5,202 nt of DNA, from positions 10,989-16,190 of the forward strand of contig CADEHD010000016.1 in assembly GCA_902827055.1 (NCBI GenBank), in the 5' to 3' direction. The position numbers and the translations under genes were made by a program. The notes beneath the pieces are model-generated. The model saw only the letters and a list, made by a program, of their open reading frames with translations. It was not told where the DNA came from and ran no database searches. The DNA comes from an uncultured Chloroflexota bacterium. Lineage in GTDB: Bacteria; Chloroflexota; Dehalococcoidia; UBA2979. Of the stretch, positions 1 to 5,202 are shown in pieces (the stretch's first letter is position 1; each line of letters starts with the position of its first letter).

Positions 1-692
1 ATGCGCTCGGCGAGTCCCTGTCGCAACGTGCGCCTGATCGAGCGCACGGCCAGCGGCGCGGAGCCCGCGATCTCGAACGCCAGCTCGAGGGCGCGAGCGC
101 GCACCTCGTCGTGCGGCACCACCATGTCGCACAGGCCGATACGCAGCGCCTCCTCCGGGCGAACGCGCCGCCCGGTGTAGAGCAGCAGCGCTGCCTGTTG
201 CTGGCCCACGAGCGCAGGCAGCGTCTCCGTGATCCCGAATCCCTGGTGGAATCCCAGTCGCGCGAAGTTCGCGCTGAAGCGCGCCTCCGTCGAGGCGACG
301 CGGAAGTCCGCGCTCAGGGCCAGCCCCAGCCCGCCGCCGATCGCCGGACCCTGCACAGCGGCGACGACCGGAGTCTCGTTCTCGAACAACCGCACGCCCT
401 CGTTGTAGAGGCGGTAGCCGCCGCGTCGTCCGCCGGGCGCGGGACCCTCACCGCCGATGTCGCCGGTCGTCGGCGCGCTCGCCAGCTGGGCGCCCGCGCA
501 GAACGAGCGGCCCGCGGCCGCGAAGACGATGGCGCGCACGTCGGTGTCGCGGTCGATGTCGGCGTACGCATCGGCGATCGAGCGCACGATGACCGTGTCG
601 AAGTAGTTGTGCGGAGGGCGCTGCATCTCGACGACGGCCACATGGCCGTCGATCTCCACCGCGATGTCCGGGTAGCTGCCAAACTGGGTCAT
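1..692 (-). CDS. Crotonase (enoyl-CoA hydratase/isomerase) family protein, C-terminus cut by window edge
   Basis: The frame opens at ATG 692-690 behind a strong ribosome site (GGAGGTGA, complement of 697-704, 4 bases from the ATG) and runs off the left edge after 230 codons, close to the usual 250-270 of the family. Crotonase landmarks are clear: the N-terminal strand pair (IDGHVAVVEMQRPP, 14-27), the first oxyanion-hole motif FCAGAQL (64-70) and the second, GPAIGGG (115-121), followed by LALSADFRVAS (124-134). Family members bind acyl-CoA in the cytosol and stabilise an enolate. Aligned by eye to rat mitochondrial hydratase, the glutamate of GGGCE is Gly123 and that of QPE is Phe143, so both hydratase catalytic glutamates are absent. 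Simple enoyl-CoA hydration is therefore doubtful; an isomerase, hydrolase or lyase role is possible. It lies 55 bases after the DUF35 gene and is probably co-transcribed with it. Family is certain, reaction unknown. Confidence 0.93.
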   Translation of the reverse strand, partial: MTQFGSYPDIAVEIDGHVAVVEMQRPPHNYFDTVIVRSIADAYADIDRDTDVRAIVFAAAGRSFCAGAQLASAPTTGDIGGEGPAPGGRRGGYRLYNEGVRLFENETPVVAAVQGPAIGGGLGLALSADFRVASTEARFSANFARLGFHQGFGITETLPALVGQQQAALLLYTGRRVRPEEALRIGLCDMVVPHDEVRARALELAFEIAGSAPLAVRSIRRTLRQGLAER

Positions 693-747
693 TGCATCAC
701 CTCCCGCATCAGCGTCGTGGCCGTGGTCGATCGGGCGGAGTCCCGAG

Positions 748-1245
748 TTAGCCGCCCAGGCTCCAGGGCGTGTGCTCAGGCGCCTCCTCGGAGAGGTGGA
801 AGCGCGGCAACGCCAGCCCGTCGCCGAGGGGAGTGAACCCGACCTCGACCCGCAGACCGATCGCGACGCGCTCGAGCGACTCCGGCCGGTCGTTGGCATC
901 GACGAGCATCGAGAGCACCCGCAGCCCATCGTGCTCCGTCGGCACGCCGCGCTGCTCGTCCAGCTCGACCAGCACGATGGCGTACGGGACCTGGTCGCGG
1001 AAGGACGGATGGATCGGGTGCATGACCGCCTCATACGAGTAGATCGTGCCCTTGCCACTGACCTCCGCCCACTCCCACTCGAGCGCAGTGCAGAAGGGGC
1101 AGGCATTCCCGATCGGGTAGCGCAACCGGGCGCACTCCGCGCAACGCTGCAGCACGAAGCGTCCTGCCGCCGCCGCCTGCAGGAATCCGAGGTGCTCCGG
1201 GTCGTTGGGTGCGATCGCGACGGTCGCACCGAGGAACTCTGCCAT
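748..1245 (-). CDS. Zn-ribbon/OB-fold DUF35 protein, likely partner of the adjacent Ltp-type thiolase
   Basis: This 165-residue protein has the two-part DUF35 (ChsH2 C-terminal type) architecture. A rubredoxin-like zinc ribbon has Cys35 and Cys38 (RCAEC) and Cys49 and Cys52 (CPFC). An OB-fold follows from about residue 60, with the typical GKGTIYSYEAVMHP strand, the PYAIVLVELDE strand (near 85-95) and a final GLALPRF. I chose ATG 1245-1243 because AGGGGAGA (complement of 1251-1258) precedes it and the conserved region begins directly after; an upstream frame extension to 1365 would overlap the thiolase gene and has no family similarity. In steroid side-chain degradation, DUF35 domains bind and activate Ltp2-type thiolase-fold proteins. 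Here the domain stands alone instead of being fused to a MaoC-type hydratase as in mycobacterial ChsH2. It starts 32 bases after the thiolase-like gene, which supports a two-subunit complex. The ligand CoA ester is unknown. Confidence 0.93.
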   Translation of the reverse strand: MAEFLGATVAIAPNDPEHLGFLQAAAAGRFVLQRCAECARLRYPIGNACPFCTALEWEWAEVSGKGTIYSYEAVMHPIHPSFRDQVPYAIVLVELDEQRGVPTEHDGLRVLSMLVDANDRPESLERVAIGLRVEVGFTPLGDGLALPRFHLSEEAPEHTPWSLGG

Positions 1246-1277
1246 GTGCGTCTCCCCTCGAAGATGTGCGCCGCGGG

Positions 1278-2492
1278 CTAGTTGTGCATGATGAGCGCGG
1301 AGCCGGTCGCCGGCATGGCCCACCCGAGGTTCATCGTGATCTCGGCGTCCTTGACCTGGCGGCACCCGCCCTCGGTGTAGTCGTAGCTGTGCTCCCCGGC
1401 CGCCCAGTTGGGACAGTAGTCGTCCGCGAGCCCGCGGAGTTGCCGCACGTTCTCGACGATGTGTCCGATGCCGTGCGTGTAGCCCTCGCAGAGGTGTCCG
1501 CCCGAGGTGTTGTTCGGGCGTGCGCCGCCGAGCTCGATGATCCCGCTCGACACGTAGTCGCCACCCTCGCCTTCCTTGCAGAAGCCGTAGGCCTCGAGCT
1601 GCAGCATCGTGGTGAACGTGAAGGCGTCGTACGAGCCGGTGACGTCAACGTCCTGCGGACCGATCCCCGCCTGTCCGAAGACGATGGGCGCACCGTACAC
1701 GCCCGCCACCCGCGAGATCGGACCGCGGCTCCAGTGGTAGCCCCCGGGCTGCTCCTTGTTGACGCGCCCGGCGACGCCCATGATCCAGGCAGGGCGCTGG
1801 CGCAGGTTCCGAGCGCGATCGGCGCTGGTGACGATGATCGCCACTCCGTTGTCCGTCTCCACGCAACAATCGAGGAGGTGGAGTGGCTTCGTGATCCAGC
1901 GCGAGTTGAGCACGTCCTCCACGCTGATGCGCTGCTTGTAGTAGGCGCGCGGGTTGTTCGAGGCGTGGTGGCTGTGCGCCATCTTGACGTGCGCCACCTG
2001 CTCGGAGGTCGTGCCGTACTCGAACATGTGGCGCATGAACGAGGGGGCGAACGACTGCGCCGCTGAGTTCATGCCGTGGATGCCCGCTTCGAGCGAGGTC
2101 CCCGTGAAGACCGGGCGCTGCCGCCCCGTCCCCCCGATGCGCGCCTCGGTGAATCCGTTCATGGCGCGGAAGATCGCCACCGTGCTGCACATGCCCGCCT
2201 CGATCACGCCCATCGCGATCCCGATCAGCGCCTCGATGCTGGAGCCGCCGCCGGAGCAGTCCATGTAGAAGTTGAGCCGGATGCCCAGGTCGCCGGCGAT
2301 CGTGGGCGACGCCGTGGAGTCGTTGCCGTGGTACGACAGCATGCCGTCGACCTCGCCCGCCCCAAGGCCGGCATCCACCATCGCGGCGCGGACCGCCTCG
2401 ACGCCGAGCGCCCGCGTCGTGCGCCCCGAGTTGCGCGAGAACTCTGTCATCCCGATCCCGACGATGGCGTACTTGTCCTTCAGGCCCGGCAT
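1278..2492 (-). CDS. Thiolase-fold lipid-transfer protein (Ltp2/SCP-x type), probable acyl-CoA retro-aldolase
   Basis: This 404-residue cytosolic protein belongs to the SCP-x/Ltp branch of the thiolase superfamily. Landmarks are KYAIVGIGMTEFSR (7-20), the nucleophile-loop region DCSGGGSSIEAL (78-89), GSYDAFTF (286-293), LEAYGFCKEGEGG (299-311) and NTSGGHLCEGYTHG (328-341), then QLRG (351-354). Aligned by eye with SCP-2 thiolase, the catalytic Cys falls in GGGSS (81-85), although Cys79 lies just upstream. The His of GHP is Tyr338 and the His of HDCFS is Tyr288. Ltp2 aldolases use two tyrosines in this part of the fold, so C-C cleavage of a beta-hydroxyacyl-CoA is more likely than thiolysis. 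ATG 2492-2490 is supported by GGAGG (complement of 2500-2504, 7 bases away) and by the family's N-terminus; the frame extends upstream but that part overlaps the metallophosphoesterase gene. The stop is TAG. The DUF35 partner follows directly. Confidence 0.92.
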   Translation of the reverse strand: MPGLKDKYAIVGIGMTEFSRNSGRTTRALGVEAVRAAMVDAGLGAGEVDGMLSYHGNDSTASPTIAGDLGIRLNFYMDCSGGGSSIEALIGIAMGVIEAGMCSTVAIFRAMNGFTEARIGGTGRQRPVFTGTSLEAGIHGMNSAAQSFAPSFMRHMFEYGTTSEQVAHVKMAHSHHASNNPRAYYKQRISVEDVLNSRWITKPLHLLDCCVETDNGVAIIVTSADRARNLRQRPAWIMGVAGRVNKEQPGGYHWSRGPISRVAGVYGAPIVFGQAGIGPQDVDVTGSYDAFTFTTMLQLEAYGFCKEGEGGDYVSSGIIELGGARPNNTSGGHLCEGYTHGIGHIVENVRQLRGLADDYCPNWAAGEHSYDYTEGGCRQVKDAEITMNLGWAMPATGSALIMHN

Positions 2493-2499
2493 ATGACCG

Positions 2500-2534
2500 C
2501 CTCCGAGGTGTTCGCTCAGACGGCCGGGATTGTA
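2500..2534 (-). promoter_or_regulatory. Possible -10 element and ribosome site ahead of the acyl-CoA gene cluster
   Basis: The 52-base gap between the metallophosphoesterase stop and the thiolase-like start is the second-widest on the minus strand. Read on the minus strand it contains TACAAT (complement of 2529-2534), one mismatch from the TATAAT -10 consensus and notably AT-rich for this GC-rich DNA, 36 bases before the ATG. GGAGG (complement of 2500-2504) is a clear ribosome site. I see no convincing -35 hexamer at 16-18 bases spacing, so an internal promoter for the thiolase/DUF35/crotonase genes is only a possibility; read-through from the upstream genes would serve as well. Confidence 0.3.
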
Positions 2535-2544
2535 CTCCTCGAGC

Positions 2545-3162
2545 TCACGTCCTCGGCGTGCCGGGCTGGTCCGGACGCGGTCGATAGACCGGGTCGTCGT
2601 AGACCTCGAGGCGCACCTCGCCGCTTGTGGTGTCGAGCACGGCAAACGACGACCGGAAGCCGTTGCGCGGATCACGAGGCTGGCCCGCGGATCCGGGGTT
2701 GATCACCAGCGTGTCGCCCTCGCGGTGCGCAAGCGCGTAGTGCGTGTGTCCGTAGATGACGAAGTCCGCACCGAGGGTGGACCAGCCGCGCATGCGGGGC
2801 GTCTCCGCGTACACGTACTCGAAGGGCTCCTCGGGCGCCGCGTGAAACATCGTGAGCCGCCGGCCTCCGATGCGCGCATCGAGGCGAGTCGGCTGGCTGC
2901 CCAGCCAGCGCAGGAGGTCCCGATCGGTGGACGGGCTCTCGCGCACCCGCTCCCCGTGTGGGCCCAGCACGTCGAGATCGTGGTTCCCGAGGACCACCCG
3001 AGCACCGATCTCGCGCAGCCGCCCCACCACCTCGTTGGAGAATCGGAATCCGGAGACCAGGTCGCCGACGCAGAGGACCTCGTCGACCACGCCCATCGAG
3101 GCCAGCGCGTGGTCCAGCGAGCGAATGTTGCCATGGACGTCGGAGACGATCCCGATCCTCAC
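2545..3162 (-). CDS. Calcineurin-like metallophosphoesterase, YfcE/MJ0936-like
   Basis: This 205-residue protein carries the complete binuclear-metal phosphoesterase set: SDVHGN (Asp8, His10), GDLV (Asp34), GNHD (Asn60, His61), FHA (His107) and GHTH (His139, His141), followed by NPGS (155-158). Length and motif spacing fit the small YfcE/MJ0936 group of cytosolic phosphodiesterases, whose natural substrates are mostly unknown. The start is GTG 3162-3160: homology begins at once with RIGIVSDVHG, and TGAGG (complement of 3168-3172) lies 5 bases upstream. That ribosome site overlaps the TGA stop of the deacetylase gene, so the two are probably translationally coupled. The ATG at 3173-3171 is out of frame and meets a stop after four codons. 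The last 15 residues are Pro/Arg-rich and look disordered. No substrate can be read from the neighbours. Confidence 0.94.
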   Translation of the reverse strand: MRIGIVSDVHGNIRSLDHALASMGVVDEVLCVGDLVSGFRFSNEVVGRLREIGARVVLGNHDLDVLGPHGERVRESPSTDRDLLRWLGSQPTRLDARIGGRRLTMFHAAPEEPFEYVYAETPRMRGWSTLGADFVIYGHTHYALAHREGDTLVINPGSAGQPRDPRNGFRSSFAVLDTTSGEVRLEVYDDPVYRPRPDQPGTPRT

Positions 3163-3169
3163 GGGCGCC

Positions 3170-4084
3170 TCATCGGAGCAACTCGGACACCGTGACGATG
3201 CGCAAACCCCGAGCCTTGATCGCCTCCAGCGACTCCCGGAGGACGAGCCGCGTCTGCTCGCTGTCACAGTGACTGACCGTGATCACCCCGTTGCCGAGCT
3301 CGGCCGCCAGGTCGAGGTTGTTCGCAACCTGCTGGGGCGTGAACGGGCGCCAGTCGCCCGAGTCACCGGTGACGAGCTCGCCGCGCGCGTTGCGCTCCTG
3401 GGTCCAGAAAACGTGCACTGGCCAGCCCGCGCGGGCCGCAGCGGCGAGCACGCGATCGTCGCGTGCGCCCGAGGGCGCGCGCCACAGTGGACGGGTCGCC
3501 CTGCCTGTGACCTCGAGGAACGTCCGCTCGCCCGCCTCGAGGTCCGCGATGATCTGCGCGTCCGTCAGCGAGGGGTAGTCGGGATGCCGGTCGCTGTGAT
3601 GCGCGAGCTCGTGCCGCGCCGCGATGTCGCGCGCGAGGTCCGGGTACGCACGGACCCAGTCGCCGATCATGAAGAAGGTCACGGACACATCGGCCTCGCG
3701 CAGGATCTCGAGGATCTCGCGGGTCGGCCCGGCGTGGCCACCGCAGTCGAACGTGAACGCGAGCTCGCGACGGTCGCCTGGCCCGCGCGACACCTCGATT
3801 GGCCCACGCGCGCCGACCTCACCGCCTGTACCAGTCGTCGCTGAGGGCGACGGGACGGCGGACGGAGGCACCACAGGCAACGGGGCCTCCGAGGGCAACG
3901 CGGCCGTCGGAATCGTAGTCGCGGCCGCCACCGGCACGACGGGAGCGACTGTCGCCGCCGTCACCTCGGCCCCACGAGCCGGTGACGCCGCGATCTCCGA
4001 GGGGCGATCGCCGGTCGCCGCTCCCCCTCCACACGCGACGAGGGCTGCGGCCAAGACGAGCGGCGCGAGCGTCCAGCGCCTCAC
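3170..4084 (-). CDS. Lipoprotein polysaccharide deacetylase (NodB domain, carbohydrate esterase 4 fold)
   Basis: The 304-residue protein begins with a basic N-terminus, a hydrophobic segment (5-17) and the lipobox LVAC, with Cys18 as the likely lipidated residue, so it should sit on the outer face of the membrane. Residues 19-95 are a low-complexity Ala/Pro/Val/Thr linker. A NodB-type domain fills 105-304: FTFDCGG (110-116), HHSDRHP (162-168, with His163 and His167 as probable metal ligands), RAPSG (202-206) and a terminal ITVSHCD (268-274). Such enzymes remove acetyl groups from peptidoglycan or other N-acetylated glycans. The usual TFDDG is TFDCG, so the second Asp, a metal ligand in classical members, is Cys114. 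The start is GTG, sharing the four bases GTGA with the preceding PPOX stop; AGGAG (complement of 4096-4100) is 11 bases upstream. The stop TGA is an ordinary terminator here, showing TGA is not globally reassigned. Confidence 0.93.
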   Translation of the reverse strand: MRRWTLAPLVLAAALVACGGGAATGDRPSEIAASPARGAEVTAATVAPVVPVAAATTIPTAALPSEAPLPVVPPSAVPSPSATTGTGGEVGARGPIEVSRGPGDRRELAFTFDCGGHAGPTREILEILREADVSVTFFMIGDWVRAYPDLARDIAARHELAHHSDRHPDYPSLTDAQIIADLEAGERTFLEVTGRATRPLWRAPSGARDDRVLAAAARAGWPVHVFWTQERNARGELVTGDSGDWRPFTPQQVANNLDLAAELGNGVITVSHCDSEQTRLVLRESLEAIKARGLRIVTVSELLR

Positions 4085-4500
4085 GCCGGACGGCGCTCCT
4101 CGATCCGACCCATCGCACGATCCGGGACGATGCGCACCGCGACCGTGCCGCGCTCGTCGAGCTCGGAATCGAGATCTGCGTCCGAGAGCTCGCCCAGCGG
4201 ACGTCGCGAGTTCGCGCGCGCCCGTCGGATCGCCGCCCGACGCTCGTGCCCAGCCTCGAGGATCGTGGCGGCCCCATAGACCACCAGGTTGAGACCGCCA
4301 TCGGGGACCAGTAGCGCCACGGCGGGGACACGCCGGATGTTGCGCGCCTTCGCGCTCATACCGCCTGTCTGCAGCACGATGTCGGTCCCGTCGTACTCGT
4401 AGGCGATCCAGGTGAGCTGAGGCGTGCCGTCACGCCGCGCCGTCCCCAGGGCAGCGAGGCGATGCTCGCTCAGGTACTGCCGTTGCTCGGTGGTCAGCAC
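4081..4500 (-). CDS. PPOX-class (pyridoxamine 5'-phosphate oxidase fold) flavin/F420-binding protein
   Basis: This 139-residue protein resembles small split-barrel PPOX-class proteins of the probable F420-dependent group (Rv1155 type). Supporting features are an N-terminal helix (2-13), RLAALGTARRDGTPQLTWIAYEYDG (14-38, the first barrel strands with the typical DGTPQ turn), the KARNIRR segment (51-57) that in relatives follows the phosphate-binding strand, then PAVALLV (59-65) and VVYGAATI (73-80). Members bind FMN or F420 and act as small cytosolic oxidoreductases or cofactor binders; the substrate cannot be told from sequence. The start is GTG 4500-4498, supported by AAAGGAG (complement of 4508-4514) 7 bases upstream. 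The TGA stop overlaps the deacetylase start (GTGA), so the two are coupled. It is the first gene of the minus-strand group and faces the FTR gene across 138 bases. The FMN-versus-F420 choice is unresolved. Confidence 0.85.
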   Translation of the reverse strand: MLTTEQRQYLSEHRLAALGTARRDGTPQLTWIAYEYDGTDIVLQTGGMSAKARNIRRVPAVALLVPDGGLNLVVYGAATILEAGHERRAAIRRARANSRRPLGELSDADLDSELDERGTVAVRIVPDRAMGRIEERRPA

Positions 4501-4638
4501 GAGCGGACTCCTTTCGAACGGGAGCTGGATCGTAGGCGAGTCGCACGCCCCCGCGCGCCCTCGGACCTTGCGAGGCGAAGATGAGCGTGAGAGGGTGAGA
4601 CGCGGTCCACGAACGGACCCCTCGATGGGTGGAGCACC
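4501..4638. promoter_or_regulatory. Divergent intergenic region between the PPOX gene and the FTR gene
   Basis: These 138 bases must hold the promoters for the minus-strand gene group and for the plus-strand FTR gene. The ribosome sites are clear: AAAGGAG (complement of 4508-4514) for PPOX and GGAG (4631-4634) for FTR. TACGAT on the minus strand (complement of 4529-4534) could be a -10 box, but no matching -35 is visible. A short inverted repeat, GGTCC (4604-4608) and GGACC (4615-4619) with a 6-base loop, lies just upstream of the FTR start and could be an operator; five base pairs in GC-rich DNA is weak evidence. Confidence 0.4.
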
Positions 4639-5202
4639 ATGACGCTTGACCAGCCAACGGACGCGGACCGCGCCCAGGCGAGCGACGCCAACCTCGCGAA
4701 GATGTGGAAGTTCGTAGAGACCTTCTCCCAGAAGAGCGGCACGTACCTACACCCCCAGCGCGAGATCACCGAGTTCCTCGTGATCGGGCTCGCCAAGCAC
4801 ATCGAAGAGGTGGGGCGCCCCCTCTGCCCCTGCAACTTCTACGTCGACAAGGCCGAAGAGGCGAAGCGCAGTACGTGGAGCTGTCCGTGCGAGGAAATGC
4901 AGAAGTGGAAGTACTGCCACTGACTGCTCTTCTGTAATTCGGAAGGTCTTCCGATCACAGAACACCTGCCTGCAGACCACGAGGGTCGCGAGATCTACGG
5001 GCTCATCGAGGACCCCACGCCCGACAAGGGTCGCGCGCTGGGTCGCGTCGCCGAGAAGCAGGGCCGCGAGATCCGGAAGGGCGATGGCCCCTCGGACCCT
5101 CCGAGCACCCCTCCTGAAGACACTGAGGCGTCAGAGGTCGACGAATCGTCGGCGCTGGGAGAGACGCTCTCGCATCTCCAGCTCCTCCAGGACGAGGAGC
5201 GC
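4639..5202 (+). CDS. Ferredoxin:thioredoxin reductase catalytic (beta) subunit, probable selenoprotein with in-frame TGA; 3' end cut by window edge
   Basis: ATG 4639 follows GGAG (4631-4634) by 4 bases. The signature is exact: Cys63-Pro-Cys65, 16 residues, Cys82-Pro-Cys84, 8 residues, Cys93-His94, then TGA (4921-4923) where the family has the last Cys of CHC. In spinach FTR, four of these cysteines hold a [4Fe-4S] cluster, while Cys57 and Cys87 form the redox-active disulfide that reduces thioredoxin. The TGA replaces the Cys87 equivalent (residue 95), consistent with selenocysteine. Translation resumes as LLF (96-98), then LPITEHLP (104-111), GREIYGLI (116-123) and DPTPDKGRALG (125-135), which reads as FTR C-terminal sequence. 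Residues 148-172 are an acidic, Pro/Ser-rich linker, and the frame is still open at codon 188, longer than the usual ~110-120. A SECIS-like hairpin follows the TGA. Alternatives are a sequencing error or a nonsense mutation. Family very secure; Sec decoding strongly suggested. Confidence 0.88.
4921..4923 (+). other. In-frame TGA, probable selenocysteine codon (residue 95 of the FTR subunit)
   Basis: The TGA sits precisely at the final cysteine of the C-X-C / X16 / C-X-C / X8 / C-H-C pattern, flanked by the conserved Cys-His before and Leu-Leu-Phe after. Cys-to-Sec exchange at a redox-active position is the typical pattern of selenoproteins. TGA ends the PPOX, deacetylase and metallophosphoesterase genes in this same window, so it is a normal stop elsewhere and recoding must be local. 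Confidence 0.82.
4930..4962 (+). promoter_or_regulatory. Bacterial SECIS-like hairpin directing selenocysteine insertion
   Basis: Starting 6 bases after the TGA, TTCTGT (4930-4935) pairs with ACAGAA (4957-4962), and TCGGAA (4939-4944) pairs perfectly with TTCCGA (4949-4954), leaving the apical loop GGUC (4945-4948). If A4937 pairs with U4955, U4938 is a bulged U on the 5' side, like the SelB-contacting bulged U of E. coli fdhF, which also has a GGUC loop. The loop starts 22 bases after the TGA, against about 19 in fdhF. The stretch 4924-4963 is only about 48% GC and uses AT-ending codons (TGT, AAT, GGT, CTT, ACA) that stand out here, suggesting selection on RNA structure within coding sequence. 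Confidence 0.8.

Noticed and set aside
111..836. Long plus-strand open frame opposite the crotonase and the end of the DUF35 gene.
   Set aside because: Its product is Arg/Ala/Val-rich without recognisable motifs, whereas the opposite strand encodes clear families; it is a GC-rich antisense shadow.
1246..1365. N-terminal extension of the DUF35 protein to an upstream ATG.
   Set aside because: It would overlap the thiolase-like gene by about 88 bases, lacks family similarity, and bypasses the good ribosome site at 1251-1258.
2493..2675. N-terminal extension of the thiolase-like protein to an upstream ATG.
   Set aside because: The extra 61 residues are Arg/Thr-rich, overlap the metallophosphoesterase gene, and the family N-terminus begins at the ATG at 2492.
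2852..3844. 330-codon plus-strand open frame across the metallophosphoesterase and deacetylase genes.
   Set aside because: It spans two well-supported opposite-strand genes and their junction, has no ribosome site or domain and an Arg-rich composition typical of shadow frames.
4604..4619. Inverted repeat GGTCC/GGACC as a definite operator.
   Set aside because: A 5-bp stem in GC-rich DNA is expected by chance; kept only as a mention in the intergenic description.
4639..4923. A complete 94-residue FTR-like protein ending at TGA, or a pseudogene.
   Set aside because: It would lack one redox-active cysteine, the frame continues open for 93 codons with family-like sequence, and a SECIS-like hairpin follows. 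A disabled gene would not be expected to keep these.
4921..4923. Genome-wide TGA reassignment (Trp or Gly code).
   Set aside because: TGA ends three other genes in the window at the expected protein lengths and with gene overlaps, and Trp is encoded by TGG throughout.
4930..4962. Rho-independent terminator.
   Set aside because: No T-tract follows the stem (the sequence continues CACCTGCC) and the hairpin lies inside a continuing coding frame.

Overview
The window is GC-rich, densely coding bacterial DNA with long spurious antisense frames, Shine-Dalgarno-led genes and two GTG-GTG/TGA-coupled starts. The mix of acyl-CoA enzymes (Ltp-type thiolase, DUF35 protein, crotonase), a PPOX/F420-type flavin-fold protein and a bacterial ferredoxin:thioredoxin reductase (FTR) catalytic subunit fits Chloroflexota or a deep actinobacterial lineage. 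That assignment is an inference from gene content, not from a marker gene.

Layout: six genes lie on the minus strand, read from right to left. A PPOX-family flavin/F420 protein (4500-4081) overlaps a lipoprotein polysaccharide deacetylase (4084-3170) by the four bases GTGA. Next comes a small metallophosphoesterase (3162-2545) whose ribosome site overlaps the preceding stop. After 52 bases comes an acyl-CoA module: an Ltp2-like thiolase-fold protein (2492-1278), a stand-alone zinc-ribbon/OB-fold DUF35 protein (1245-748) and a crotonase (692 to beyond the left edge). In known steroid side-chain degradation, Ltp2-type proteins need a DUF35 partner and cleave a beta-hydroxyacyl-CoA by retro-aldol chemistry. 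Active-site substitutions here suggest a similar lyase rather than a true thiolase, and the crotonase lacks both classical hydratase glutamates.

The plus strand holds one divergent gene from 4639 to beyond the right edge, separated from the PPOX gene by 138 bases. It encodes an FTR catalytic subunit with exactly the family spacing CPC-X16-CPC-X8-CH?, but the last cysteine of the final CHC is replaced by an in-frame TGA (4921-4923). The frame stays open after the TGA to the window end and continues with plausible FTR sequence. A bacterial SECIS-like hairpin with a GGUC apical loop, as in E. coli fdhF, follows at 4930-4962. The best reading is a selenocysteine-containing FTR in which the redox-active cysteine next to the iron-sulfur cluster is selenocysteine. 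This is the most notable item in the window. A standard gene caller would cut the protein to 94 residues or treat it as broken.
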